This document shows, piece after piece, positions 14,301 to 30,000 of a DNA stretch of 64,000 nucleotides (the stretch's first letter is position 1; each line of letters begins with the position of its first letter). A program made the translations under genes and the position numbers. Below the pieces are notes generated by a model. The model made no database searches, had not been told where the DNA came from, and worked only from the letters and a program-made list of their open reading frames with translations. Source of the stretch: Bathymodiolus brooksi (taxonomy: Eukaryota; Mollusca; Bivalvia; Mytilida; Modiolidae); NCBI GenBank assembly GCA_963680875.1, contig OY804579.1, positions 32,969,804-33,033,803 of the forward strand, read 5' to 3'.

Positions 14301-17300
14301 ATATATTAATTTAAGGCTCATCAAAACTAATATAATCTCTGTACATGGAGATATATTAATCTAAGGCTCATCAGAACTAATGTTATCTCTGTACATGGAG
14401 ATATATTAATTTAAAGCTCATCAGAACTAATATAATCTCTGTTCATGGAGATATATTAATCTAAGGCTCATCAAAATTAATATAATCTCTGTACATGGAG
14501 ATATATTAATGTAACGCTCATCAGAACTAATATAATCTCTGTACATGGAGATATATTAATTTAAAGCTCATCAGAACTAATATAATCTCTTTTCATGGAG
14601 ATATATTAATCTAAGGCTCATCAGAACTAATATAATCTCTGTACATGGAGATATATTAATTTAAAGCTCATCAGAACTAATATAATCTCTTTTCATGGAG
14701 ATATATTAATCTAAGGCTCATCAGAACTAATATAATCTCTGTACAGGGAGATATATTAATCAAAGGCTCATCAGAACTAATATAATCTCTGTACATGGAG
14801 ATATATTAATCTAAGGCTCATCAGAACTAATATAATCTCTGTACATGGTGATATATTAATCTAAGGCTCATCAGAACTAATATAATCTCTGTACATGGTG
14901 ATATATTAATCTAAGGCTCATCAGAACTAATATAATCTCTTTACATGGTGGTATATTAATCTAAGGCTCATCAGAACTAATATAATCTCTGTACATGGAG
15001 ACATATTAATCTAAGGCTCATCAGAACTAATATAATCTCTGTACATGGTGATATATTAATGTAAGGCTCATCAGAACTAATATAATCTCTGTACATGGAG
15101 ATATATTAATCTAAGGCTCATCAGAACTAATATAATCTCTGTACATGGAGATATATTAATCTAAGGCTCATCAGAACTAATAAAACCTCTGTACATGGTG
15201 ATATATTAATCTAAGGCTCATCAGAACTAATATAATCTCTGTACATGGTGATATATTAATCTGAGGCTCATCAGAACTAATATAATCTCTGTACATGGTC
15301 ATATATTAATGTAAGGCTCATCAGAACTAATATAATCTCTGTACATGGAGATATATTAATGTAAGGCTCATCAGAACTAATATAATCTCTGTACATGGAG
15401 ATATATTAATGTAAGGCATATCAGAACTAATATAATCTCTGTTCATGGTGATATATTAATTTAAGGCTCATCAAAACTAATATAATCTCTGTACATGGAG
15501 ATATATTAATCTAAGGCTCATCAGAACTAATGTAATCTCTGTACATGGAGATATATTAATTTAAAGCTCATCAGAACTAATATAATCTCTGTTCATGGAG
15601 ATATATTAATCTAAGGCTCATCAAAATTAATATAATCTCTGTACATGGAGATATATTAATGTAACGCTCATCAGAACTAATATAATCTCTGTACATGGAG
15701 ATATATTAATTTAAAGCTCATCAGAACTAATATAATCTCTGTTCATGGAGATATATTAATCTAAGGCTCATCAGAACTAATATAATCTCTGTACAGGGAG
15801 ATATATTAATTAAAGGCTCATCAGAACTAATATAATCTCTGTACAGGGAGATATATTAATGTAAGGCTCATCAGAACTAATATAATCTCTGTACATGGTG
15901 ATATATTAATCTAAGGTTCATCAGAACTAATATAATCTCTGTACATGGAGATATATTAATCTAAGGCTCATCAGAACTAATATAATCTCTGTACATGGAG
16001 ATATATTAATGTAAGGCTCATCAGAACTAATATAATCTCTGTACATGGAGATATATTAATCTAAGGCTCATCAGAACTAATATAATCTCTTTACATGGAG
16101 ATATATTAATCTAAGGCTCATCAGAACTAATATAATCTCTGTGCATGGTGATATATTAATCTAAGGCTCATCAGAACTAATATAATCTCTTTACATGGTG
16201 ATATATTAATCTAAGGCTCATCAGAACTAATATAATCTCTTTACATGGTGATATATTAATCTAAGGCTCATCAGAACTAATATAATCTCTGTACATGGAG
16301 ACATATTAATCTAAGGCTCATCAGAACTAATATAATCTCTGTACATGGTGATATATTAATGTAAGGCTCATCAGAACTAATATAATCTCTGTACATGGAG
16401 ATATATTAATCTAAGGCTCATCAGAACTAATATAATCTCTGTACATGGAGATATATTAATCTAAGGCTCATCAGAACTAATATAACCTCTGTACATGGTG
16501 ATATATTAATCTAAGGCTCATCAGAACTAATATAATCTCTGTACATGGTGATATATTAATCTGAGGCTCATCAGAACTAATATAATCTCTGTACATGGTC
16601 ATATATTAATGTAAGGCTCATCAGAACTAATATAATCTCTGTACATGGAGATATATTAATCTAAGGCTCATCAGAACTAATATAATCTCTGTACATGGAG
16701 ATATATTAATGTAAGGCATATCAGAACTAATATAATCTCTGTTCATGGTGATATATTAATTTAAGGCTCATCAAAACTAATATAACCTCTGTACATGGAG
16801 ATATATTAATCTAAGGCTCATCAGAACTAATGTAATCTCTGTACATGGAGATATATTAATTTAAAGCTCATCAGAACTAATATAATCTCTGTTCATGGAG
16901 ATATATTAATCTAAGGCTCATCAAAATTAATATAATCTCTGTTCATGGAGATATATTAATGTAACGCTCATCAGAACTAATATAATCTCTGTACATGGAG
17001 ATATATTAATTTAAAGCTCATCAGAACTATTATAATCTCTGTTCATGGAGATATATTAATCTAAGGCTCATCAGAAATAATATAATCTCTGTACAGGGAG
17101 ATATATTAATCTAAGGCTCATCAGAACTAATATAATCTCTGTACAGGGAGATATATTAATGTAAGGCTCATCAGAACTAATATAATCTCTGTACATGGTG
17201 ATATATTAATCTAAGGTTCATCAGAACTAATATAATCTCTGTACATGGAGATATATTAATCTAAGGTTCATCAGAACTAATATAATCTCTGTACAGGGAG

Positions 17301-17360
17301 ATATATTAATCTAAGGCTCATGAGAATTAATTTAATCTTTGTACATGGAGATATATTAAT

Positions 17361-20300
17361 CTAAGGCTCAACAGAACTAATATAATCTCTGTACATGGAG
17401 ATATATTAATATAAGGCTCATCAGAACTAATATAATCTTTGTACATGGAGATATATTAATGTAAGGCTCATCAGAACTAATATAATCTCTGTACATGGAG
17501 ATATATTAATGTAAGGCTCATCAGAACTAATATAATCTCTGTACATGGAGACATATTAATCTAAGGCTCATCAGAACTAATATAATCTCTGTACATGGTG
17601 ATATATTAATGTAAGGCTCATCAGAACTAATATAATCTCTGTACATGGAGATATATTAATGTAAGGCTCATCAGAACTAATATAATCTCTGTACATGGAG
17701 ATATATTAATGTAATGCTCATCAGAACTAATATAATCTCTGTACATGGAGATATATTAATCTAAGGCTCATCAGAACTAATATAATCTCTGTACATGGAG
17801 ATATATTAATGTAAGGCTCATCAGAACTAATATAATCTCTATACATGGAGATATATTAATCTAAGGCTCATCAGAACTAATATAATCTCTGTACATGGTG
17901 ATATATTAATGTAAGGCTCATCAGAACTAATATAATCTCTGTACATGGAGATATATTAATGTAAGGCTCATCAGAACTAATATAATCTCTGTACATGGAG
18001 ATATATTAATCTAAGGCTCATCAGAACTAATATAATCTCTGTGCATGGAGATATATTAATCTAAGGCTCATCAGAACTAATATAATCTCTGTACATGGTG
18101 ATATATTAATCTAAGGCTCATCAGAACTAATATAATCTCTGTACATGGTGATATATTAATGTAAGGCTCATCAGAACTAATATAATCTCTTTACATGGTG
18201 ATATATTAATCTAAGGCTCATCAGAACTAATATAATCTCTGTACATGGAGACATATTAATCTAAGGCTCATCAGAACTAATATAATCTCTGTACATGGAG
18301 ATATATTAATCTAAGGCTCATCAGATCTAATATAATCTCTGTACATGGTGATATATTAATGTAAGGCTCATCAGACCTAATATAATCTCTGTACATGGGG
18401 ATATATTAATGTAAGGCTCACCAGAACTGATATAATCTCTGTACATGGAGATATATTAATCTAAGGCTCATCAGAACTAATATAATCTCTGTACATGGTG
18501 ATATATTAATGTAAGGCTCATCAGAACTAATATAATCTCTGTACATGGGGATATATTAATGTAAGGTTCACCAGAACTGATATAATCTCTGTACATGGAG
18601 ATATATTAATCTAAGGCTCATCAGAACTAATATAATCTCTGTACATGGTGATATATTAATGTAAGGCTCATCAGAACTAATATAATCTCTTTACATGGTG
18701 ATATATTAATCTAAGGCTCATCAGAACTAATATAATCTCTGTACATGGAGACATATTAATCTAAGGCTCATCAGAACTAATATAATCTCTGTACATGGAG
18801 ATATATTAATCTAAGGCTCATCAGATCTAATATAATCTCTGTACATGGTGATATATTAATGTAAGGCTCATCAGAACTAATATAATCTCTGTACATGGGG
18901 ATATATTAATGTAAGGCTCATCAGAACTAATATAATCTCTGTACATGGAGACATATTAATCTAAGGCTCATCAGAATTAATATAATCTCTGTACATGGAG
19001 ATATATTAATCTAAGGCTCATCAGATCTAATATAATCTCTGTACATGGTGATATATTAATGTAAGGCTCATCAGAACTAATATAATCTCTGTACATGGGG
19101 ATATATTAATGTAAGGCTCACCAGAACTGATATAATCTCTGTACATGGAGATATATTAATCTAAGGCTCATCAGAACTAATATAATCTCTGTACATGGTG
19201 ATATATTAATGTAAGGCTCATCAGAACTAATATAATCTCTGTACATGGGGATATATTAATGTAAGGTTCACCAGAACTGATATAATCTCTGTACATGGAG
19301 ATATATTAATCTAAGGCTCATCAGAACTAATATAATCTCTGTACATGGTGATATATTAATGTAAGGCTCATCAGAACTAATATAATCTCTTTACATGGTG
19401 ATATATTAATCTAAGGCTCATCAGAACTAATATAATCTCTGTACATGGAGACATATTAATCTAAGGCTCATCAGAACTAATATAATCTCTGTACATGGAG
19501 ATATATTAATCTAAGGCTCATCAGATCTAATATAATCTCTGTACATGGTGATATATTAATGTAAGGCTCATCAGAACTAATATAATCTCTGTACATGGGG
19601 ATATATTAATGTAAGGTTCACCAAAACTGATATAATCTCTGTACATGGAGATATATTAATCTAAGGCTCATCAGAACTAATATAATCTCTGTACATGGTG
19701 ATATATTAATCTAAGGCTCAACAGAACTAATATAATCTCTGTACATGGAGATATATTAATATAAGGCTCATCAGAACTAATATAATCTTTGTACATGGAG
19801 ATATATTAATGTAAGGCTCATCAGAACTAATATAATCTCTGTACATGGAGATATATTAATGTAAGGCTCATCAGAACTAATATAATCTCTGTACATGGAG
19901 ACATATTAATCTAAGGCTCATCAGAACTAATATAATCTCTGTACATGGTGATATATTAATGTAAGGCTCATCAGAACTAATATAATCTCTGTACATGGAG
20001 ATATATTAATGTAAGGCTCATCAGAACTAATATAATCTCTGTACATGGAGATATATTAATGTAATGCTCATCAGAACTAATATAATCTCTGTACATGGAG
20101 ATATATTAATCTAAGGCTCATCAGAACTAATATAATCTCTGTACATGGAGATATATTAATGTAAGGCTCATCAGAACTAATATAATCTCTATACATGGAG
20201 ATATATTAATCTAAGGCTCATCAGAACTAATATAATCTCTGTACATGGTGATATATTAATGTAAGGCTCATCAGAACTAATATAATCTCTGTACATGGAG

Positions 20301-22060
20301 ATATATTAATGTAAGGCTCATCAGAACTAATATAATCTCTGTACATGGAGATATATTAATCTAAGGCTCATCAGAACTAATATAATCTCTGTGCATGGAG
20401 ATATATTAATCTAAGGCTCATCAGAACTAATATAATCTCTGTACATGGTGATATATTAATCTAAGGCTCATCAGAACTAATATAATCTCTGTACATGGTG
20501 ATATATTAATGTAAGGCTCATCAGAACTAATATAATCTCTTTACATGGTGATATATTAATCTAAGGCTCATCAGAACTAATATAATCTCTGTACATGGAG
20601 ACATATTAATCTAAGGCTCATCAGAACTAATATAATCTCTGTACATGGAGATATATTAATCTAAGGCTCATCAGATCTAATATAATCTCTGTACATGGTG
20701 ATATATTAATGTAAGGCTCATCAGACCTAATATAATCTCTGTACATGGGGATATATTAATGTAAGGCTCACCAGAACTGATATAATCTCTGTACATGGAG
20801 ATATATTAATCTAAGGCTCATCAGAACTAATATAATCTCTGTACATGGTGATATATTAATGTAAGGCTCATCAGAACTAATATAATCTCTGTACATGGGG
20901 ATATATTAATGTAAGGTTCACCAGAACTGATATAATCTCTGTACATGGAGATATATTAATCTAAGGCTCATCAGAACTAATATAATCTCTGTACATGGTG
21001 ATATATTAATGTAAGGCTCATCAGAACTAATATAATCTCTTTACATGGTGATATATTAATCTAAGGCTCATCAGAACTAATATAATCTCTGTACATGGAG
21101 ACATATTAATCTAAGGCTCATCAGAACTAATATAATCTCTGTACATGGAGATATATTAATCTAAGGCTCATCAGATCTAATATAATCTCTGTACATGGTG
21201 ATATATTAATGTAAGGCTCATCAGAACTAATATAATCTCTGTACATGGGGATATATTAATGTAAGGCTCATCAGAACTAATATAATCTCTGTACATGGAG
21301 ACATATTAATCTAAGGCTCATCAGAATTAATATAATCTCTGTACATGGAGATATATTAATCTAAGGCTCATCAGATCTAATATAATCTCTGTACATGGTG
21401 ATATATTAATGTAAGGCTCATCAGAACTAATATAATCTCTGTACATGGGGATATATTAATGTAAGGCTCACCAGAACTGATATAATCTCTGTACATGGAG
21501 ATATATTAATCTAAGGCTCATCAGAACTAATATAATCTCTGTACATGGTGATATATTAATGTAAGGCTCATCAGAACTAATATAATCTCTGTACATGGGG
21601 ATATATTAATGTAAGGTTCACCAGAACTGATATAATCTCTGTACATGGAGATATATTAATCTAAGGCTCATCAGAACTAATATAATCTCTGTACATGGTG
21701 ATATATTAATGTAAGGCTCATCAGAACTAATATAATCTCTTTACATGGTGATATATTAATCTAAGGCTCATCAGAACTAATATAATCTCTGTACATGGAG
21801 ACATATTAATCTAAGGCTCATCAGAACTAATATAATCTCTGTACATGGAGATATATTAATCTAAGGCTCATCAGATCTAATATAATCTCTGTACATGGTG
21901 ATATATTAATGTAAGGCTCATCAGAACTAATATAATCTCTGTACATGGGGATATATTAATGTAAGGTTCACCAAAACTGATATAATCTCTGTACATGGAG
22001 ATATATTAATCTAAGGCTCATCAGAACTAATATAATCTCTGTACATGGTGATATATTAAT
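17361..22060. repeat. Tandem 2,350-bp higher-order repeat (47 monomers), two copies
   Basis: Copy 1 (17,361-19,710) is followed directly by copy 2 (19,711-22,060). Several otherwise rare variants match at exactly 2,350 bp: the CAACAGAACT monomer at 17,361 and 19,711, TCAGACCTAA at 18,361 and 20,711, and GGTTCACCAAAACTG at 19,611 and 21,961. Because private variants are shared in order, this is a block duplication rather than coincidence, and its near-identity points to a recent event. Confidence 0.88.
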
Positions 22061-24000
22061 CTAAGGCTCATCAGAACTAATATAATCTTTGTACATGGAG
22101 ATATATTAATCTAAGGCTCATCAGAACTAATAAAACCTCTGTACATGGTGATATATTAATCTAAGGCTCATCAGAACTAATATAATCTCTGTATATGGTG
22201 ATATATTAATCTGAGGCTCATCAGAACTAATATAATCTCTGTACATGGTGATATATTAATCTGAAGCTCATCAGAACTAATATAATCTCTGTACATGGAG
22301 ATATATTAATGCAAGGCTCATCAGAACTAATATAATCTCTGTACATGGAGATATATTAATGTAAGGCATATCAGAACTAATATAATCTCTGTTCATGGTG
22401 ATATATTAATTTAAGGCTCATCAAAACTAATATAATCTCTGTACATGGAGATATATTAATCTAAGGCTCATCAAAACTAATATAATCTCTGTACATGGAG
22501 ATATATTAATCTAAGGCTCATCAGAATTAATATAATCTCTGTACATGGAGATATATTAATTTAAAGCTCATCAGAACTAATATAATCTCTGTTCATGGAG
22601 ATATATTAATCTAAGGCTCATCAAAATTAATATAATCTCTGTACATGGAGATATATTAATGTAACGCTCATCAGAACTAATATAATCTCTGTACATGGAG
22701 ATATATTAATTTAAAGCTCATCAGAACTAATATAATCTCTGTTCATGGAGATATATTAATCTAAGGCTCATCAGAACTAATATAATCTCTGTACAGGGAG
22801 ATATATTAATCAAAGGCTCATCAGAACTAATATAATCTCTGTACATGGAGATATATTAATCTAAGGCTCATCAGAACTAATATAATCTCTGTACATGGTG
22901 ATATATTAATCTAAGGCTCATCAGAACTAATATAATCTCTGTACATGGTGATATATTAATGTAAGGCTCATCAGAACTAATATAATCTCTGTACATGGGG
23001 ATATATTAATGTAAGGTTCACCAGAACTGATATAATCTCTGTACATGGAGATATATTAATCTAAGGCTCATCAGAACTAATATAATCTCTGTACATGGTG
23101 ATATATTAATCTAAGGCTCATCAGAACTAATATAATCTTTGTACATGGAGATATATTAATCTAAGGCTCATCAGAACTAATAAAACCTCTGTACATGGTG
23201 ATATATTAATCTAAGGCTCATCAGAACTAATATAATCTCTGTATATGGTGATATATTAATCTGAGGCTCATCAGAACTAATATAATCTCTGTACATGGTG
23301 ATATATTAATCTGAAGCTCATCAGAACTAATATAATCTCTGTACATGGAGATATATTAATGCAAGGCTCATCAGAACTAATATAATCTCTGTACATGGAG
23401 ATATATTAATGTAAGGCATATCAGAACTAATATAATCTCTGTTCATGGTGATATATTAATTTAAGGCTCATCAAAACTAATATAATCTCTGTACATGGAG
23501 ATATATTAATCTAAGGCTCATCAAAACTAATATAATCTCTGTACATGGAGATATATTAATCTAAGGCTCATCAGAATTAATATAATCTCTGTACATGGAG
23601 ATATATTAATTTAAAGCTCATCAGAACTAATATAATCTCTGTTCATGGAGATATATTAATCTAAGGCTCATCAAAATTAATATAATCTCTGTACATGGAG
23701 ATATATTAATGTAACGCTCATCAGAACTAATATAATCTCTGTACATGGAGATATATTAATTTAAAGCTCATCAGAACTAATATAATCTCTGTTCATGGAG
23801 ATATATTAATCTAAGGCTCATCAGAACTAATATAATCTCTGTACAGGGAGATATATTAATCAAAGGCTCATCAGAACTAATATAATCTCTGTACATGGAG
23901 ATATATTAATCTAAGGCTCATCAGAACTAATATAATCTCTGTACATGGTGATATATTAATCTAAGGCTCATCAGAACTAATATAATCTCTGTACATGGTG
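21901..24000. repeat. Tandem 1,050-bp higher-order repeat (21 monomers), two copies
   Basis: Copy 1 is about 21,901-22,950 and copy 2 about 22,951-24,000. The marker run ATAATCTTTG, AATAAAACCT, GTATATGGTG, CTGAGGC, CTGAAGC, GCAAGGC, GGCATATC appears in both at a 1,050-bp offset, beginning near 22,061 and 23,111. The GTATATGG variant is otherwise rare, so its presence in both copies ties them together. One visible difference is CACCAAAACTG against CACCAGAACTG near the start. Confidence 0.82.
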
Positions 24001-27000
24001 ATATATTAATCTAAGGCTCATCAGAACTAATATAATCTCTTTACATGGTGGTATATTAATCTAAGGCTCATCAGAACTAATATAATCTCTGTACATGGAG
24101 ACATATTAATCTAAGGCTCATCAGAACTAATATAATCTCTGTACATGGTGATATATTAATGTAAGGCTCATCAGAACTAATATAATCTCTGTACATGGAG
24201 ATATATTAATCTAAGGCTCATCAGAACTAATATAATCTCTGTACATGGAGATATATTAATCTAAGGCTCATCAGAACTAATATAATCTCTGTACATGGTG
24301 ATATATTAATCTAAGGCTCATCAGAACTAATATAATCTCTGTACATGGTGATATATTAATCTAAGGCTCATCAGAACTAATATAATCTCTTTGCATGGAG
24401 ACATATTAATCTAAGGCTCATCAGAACTAATATAATCTCTGTACATGGAGACATATTAATCTAAGGCTCATCAGAACTAATATAATCTCTGTACATGGTG
24501 ATATATTAATGTAAGGCTCATCAGAACTAATATAATCTCTGTACATGGAGATATATTAATCTAAGGCTCATCAGAACTAATATAATCTCTGTACATGGAG
24601 ATATATTAATCTAAGGCTCATCAGAACTAATAAAACCTATGTACATGGTGATATATTAATCTAAGGCTCATCAGAACTAATATAATCTCTGTACATGGTG
24701 ATATATTAATCTGAGGCTCATCAGAACTAATATAATCTCTGTACATGGTCATATATTAATGTAAGGCTCATCAGAACTAATATAATCTCTGTACATGGAG
24801 ATATATTAATGTAAGGCTCATCAGAACTAATATAATCTCTGTACATGGAGATATATTAATGTAAGGCATATCAGAACTAATATAATCTCTGTTCATGGTG
24901 ATATATTAATTTAAGGCTCATCAAAACTAATATAATCTCTGTACATGGAGATATATTAATCTAAGGCTCATCAGAACTAATGTAATCTCTGTACATGGAG
25001 ATATATTAATTTAAAGCTCATCAGAACTAATATAATCTCTGTTCATGGGGATATATTAATCTAAGGCTCATCAAAATTAATATAATCTCTGTACATGGAG
25101 ATATATTAATGTAACGCTCATCAGAACTAATATAATCTCTGTACATGGAGATATATTAATTTAAAGCTCATCAGAACTAATATAATCTCTGTTCATGGAG
25201 ATATATTAATCTAAGGCTCATCAGAACTAATATAATCTCTGTATAGGGAGATATATTAATCAAAGGCTCATCAGAACTAATATAATCTCTGTACAGGGAG
25301 ATATATTAATGTAAGGCTCATCAGAACTAATATAATCTCTGTACATGGTGATATATTAATCTAAGGTTCATCAGAACTAATATAATCTCTGTACATGGAG
25401 ATATATTAATCTAAGGCTCATCAGAACTAATATAATCTCTGTACATGGAGATATATTAATGTAAGGCTCATCAGAACTAATATAATCTCTGTACAAGGAG
25501 ATATATTAATCTAAGGCTCATCAGAACTAATATAATCTATGTACATGGTGATATATTAATCTAAGGCTCATCAGAACTAATATAATCTCTGTACATGGAG
25601 ATATATTAATCTAAGGCTCATCAGAACTAATATAATCTCTGTACATGGTGATATATTAATCTAAGGCTCATCAGAACTAATATAATCTCTTTATATGGTG
25701 ATATATTAATCAAAGGCTCATCAGAACTAATATAATCTCTGTACAGGGAGATATATTAATGTAAGGCTCATCAGAACTAATATAATCTCTGTACATGGTG
25801 ATATATTAATCTAAGGTTCATCAGAACTAATATAATCTCTGTACATGGAGATATATTAATCTAAGGCTCATCAGAACTAATATAATCTCTGTACATGGAG
25901 ATATATTAATGTAAGGCTCATCAGAACTAATATAATCTCTGTACATGGAGATATATTAATCTAAGGCTCATCAGAACTAATATAATCTCTGTACATGGAG
26001 ATATATTAATGTAAGGCTCATCAGAACTAATATAATCTCTGTACATGGTGATATATTAATCTAAGGCTCATCAGAACTAATATAATCTCTTTACATGGTG
26101 ATATATTAATCTAAGGCTCATCAGAACTAATATAATCTCTGTACATGGTGATATATTAATCGAAGGCTCATCAGATCTAATATAATCTCTTTACATGGTG
26201 ATATATTAATCTAAGGCTCATCAGAACTAATATAATCTCTGTACATGGAGATATATTAATGTAAGGCTCATCAGAACTAATATAATCTCTGTACATGGAG
26301 ATATATTAATGTAAGGCATATCAGAACTAATATAATCTCTGTTGATGGTGATATATTAATTTAAGGCTCATCAAAACTAATATAATCTCTGTACATGGAG
26401 ATATATTAATCTAAGGCTCATCAGAACTAATGTTATCTCTGTACATGGAGATATATTAATTTAAAGCTCATCAGAACTAATATAATCTCTGTTCATGGAG
26501 ATATATTAATCTAAGGCTCATCAAAATTAATATAATCTCTGTACATGGAGATATATTAATGTAACGCTCATCAGAACTAATATAATCTCTGTACATGGAG
26601 ATATATTAATTTAAAGCTCATCAGAACTAATATAATCTCTGTTCATGGAGATATATTAATCTAAGGCTCATCAGAACTAATATAATCTCTGTACAGGGAG
26701 ATATATTAATCAAAGGCTCATCAGAACTAATATAATCTCTGTACATGGAGATATATTAATCTAAGGCTCATCAGAACTAATATAATCTCTGTACATGGTG
26801 ATATATTAATCTAAGGCTCATCAGAACTAATATAATCTCTGTACATGGTGATATATTAATCTAAGGCTCATCAGAACTAATATAATCTCTTTACATGGTG
26901 GTATATTAATCTAAGGCTCATCAGAACTAATATAATCTCTGTACATGGAGACATATTAATCTAAGGCTCATCAGAACTAATATAATCTCTGTACATGGTG

Positions 27001-30000
27001 ATATATTAATGTAAGGCTCATCAGAACTAATATAATCTCTGTACATGGAGATATATTAATCTAAGGCTCATCAGAACTAATATAATCTCTGTACATGGAG
27101 ATATATTAATCTAAGGCTCATCAGAACTAATAAAACCTCTGTACATGGTGATATATTAATCTAAGGCTCATCAGAACTAATATAATCTCTGTACATGGTG
27201 ATATATTAATCTGAGGCTCATCAGAACTAATATAATCTCTGTACATGGTCATATATTAATGTAAGGCTCATCAGAACTAATATAATCTCTGTACATGGAG
27301 ATATATTAATGTAAGGCTCATCAGAACTAATATAATCTCTGTACATGGAGATATATTAATGTAAGGCATATCAGAACTAATATAATCTCTGTTCATGGTG
27401 ATATATTAATTTAAGGCTCATCAAAACTAATATAATCTCTGTACATGGAGATATATTAATCTAAGGCTCATCAGAACTAATGTAATCTCTGTACATGGAG
27501 ATATATTAATTTAAAGCTCATCAGAACTAATATAATCTCTGTTCATGGAGATATATTAATCTAAGGCTCATCAAAATTAATATAATCTCTGTACATGGAG
27601 ATATATTAATGTAACGCTCATCAGAACTAATATAATCTCTGTACATGGAGATATATTAATTTAAAGCTCATCAGAACTAATATAATCTCTGTTCATGGAG
27701 ATATATTAATCTAAGGCTCATCAGAACTAATATAATCTCTGTACATGGTGATATATTAATCTAAGGCTCATCAGAACTAATATAATCTCTGTACATGGAG
27801 ACATATTAATCTAAGGCTCATCAGAACTAATATAATCTCTGTACATGGTGATATATTAATGTAAGGCTCATCAGAACTAATATAATCTCTGTTCATGGAG
27901 ATATATTAATCTAAGGCTCATCAGAACTAATATAATCTCTGTACAGGGAGATATATTAATCAAAGGCTCATCAGAACTAATATAATCTCTGTACAGGGAG
28001 ATATATTAATGTAAGGCTCATCAGAACTAATATAATCTCTGTACATGGTGATATATTAATCTAAGGTTCATCAGAACTAATATAATCTCTGTACATGGAG
28101 ATATATTAATCTAAGGCTCATCAGAACTAATATAATCTCTGTACATGGAGATATATTAATGTAAGGCTCATCAGAACTAATATAATCTCTGTACATGGAG
28201 ATATATTAATCTAAGGCTCATCAGAACTAATATAATCTCTTTACATGGAGATATATTAATCTAAGGCTCATCAGAACTAATATAATCTCTGTACATGGTG
28301 ATATATTAATCTAAGGCTCATCAGAACTAATATATTCTCTTTACATGGTGATATATTAATCTAAGGCTCATCAGAACTAATATAATCTCTGTACATGGTG
28401 ATATATTAATCTAAGGCTCATCAGAACTAATATAATCTCTGTACATGGAGACATATTAATCTAAGGCTCATCAGAACTAATATAATCTCTGTACATGGTG
28501 ATATATTAATGTAAGGCTCATCAGAACTAATATAATCTCTGTACATGGAGATATATTAATCTAAGGCTCATCAGAACTAATATAATCTCTGTACATGGAG
28601 ATATATTAATCTAAGGCTCATCAGAACTAATATAACCTCTGTACATGGTGATATATTAATCTAAGGCTCATCAGAACTAATATAATCTCTGTACATGGTG
28701 ATATATTAATCTGAGGCTCATCAGAACTAATATAATCTCTGTACATGGTCATATATTAATGTAAGGCTCATCAGAACTAATATAATCTCTGTACATGGAG
28801 ATATATTAATGTAAGGCTCATCAGAACTAATATAATCTCTGTACATGGAGATATATTAATGTAAGGCATATCAGAACTAATATAATCTCTGTTCATGGTG
28901 ATATATTAATTTAAGGCTCATCAAAACTAATATAATCTCTGTACATGGAGATATATTAATCTAAGGCTCATCAGAACTAATGTAATCTCTGTACATGGAG
29001 ATATATTAATTTAAAGCTCATCAGAACTAATATAATCTCTGTTCATGGAGATATATTAATCTAAGGCTCATCAAAATTAATATAATCTCTGTTCATGGAG
29101 ATATATTAATGTAACGCTCATCAGAACTAATATAATCTCTGTACATGGAGATATATTAATTTAAAGCTCATCAGAACTATTATAATCTCTGTTCATGGAG
29201 ATATATTAATCTAAGGCTCATCAGAAATAATATAATCTCTGTACAGGGAGATATATTAATCTAAGGCTCATCAGAACTAATATAATCTCTGTACAGGGAG
29301 ATATATTAATGTAAGGCTCATCAGAACTAATATAATCTCTGTACATGGAGATATATTAATCTAAGGCTCATCAGAACTAATATAATCTCTTTACATGGAG
29401 ATATATTAATCTAAGGCTCATCAGAACTAATATAATCTCTGTACATGGTGATATATTAATCTAAGGCTCATCAGAACTAATATAATCTCTTTACATGGTG
29501 ATATATTAATCTAAGGCTCATCAGAACTAATATAATCTCTTTACATGGTGATATATTAATCTAAGGCTCATCAGAACTAATATAATCTCTGTACATGGAG
29601 ACATATTAATCTAAGGCTCATCAGAACTAATATAATCTCTGTACATGGTGATATATTAATGTAAGGCTCATCAGAACTAATATAATCTCTGTACATGGAG
29701 ATATATTAATCTAAGGCTCATCAGAACTAATATAATCTCTGTACATGGAGATATATTAATCTAAGGCTCATCAGAACTAATATAACCTCTGTACATGGTG
29801 ATATATTAATCTAAGGCTCATCAGAACTAATATAATCTCTGTACATGGTGATATATTAATCTGAGGCTCATCAGAACTAATATAATCTCTGTACATGGTC
29901 ATATATTAATGTAAGGCTCATCAGAACTAATATAATCTCTGTACATGGAGATATATTAATGTAAGGCTCATCAGAACTAATATAATCTCTGTACATGGAG

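Larger units (their letters stand above)
1..26700. repeat. 12-13 kb super-repeat inside the satellite (three starts)
   Basis: A rare run of variant monomers (GTAACGC, then TTAAAGC, then GTTCATGG, then a GTATAGGG monomer, then CAAAGGC) occurs at the window start and returns at about 13,000 and 25,100. The GTATAGGG variant lies at 141, 13,139 and 25,239. About 1.1 kb further on, the equally rare GTTGATGG variant lies at 1,241, 14,289 and 26,339. The spacing between the two markers is 1,100, 1,150 and 1,100 bp, so the second copy has one extra monomer. This shows that blocks of roughly 240-260 monomers were duplicated as units and then edited by gain or loss of single monomers. Confidence 0.8.
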
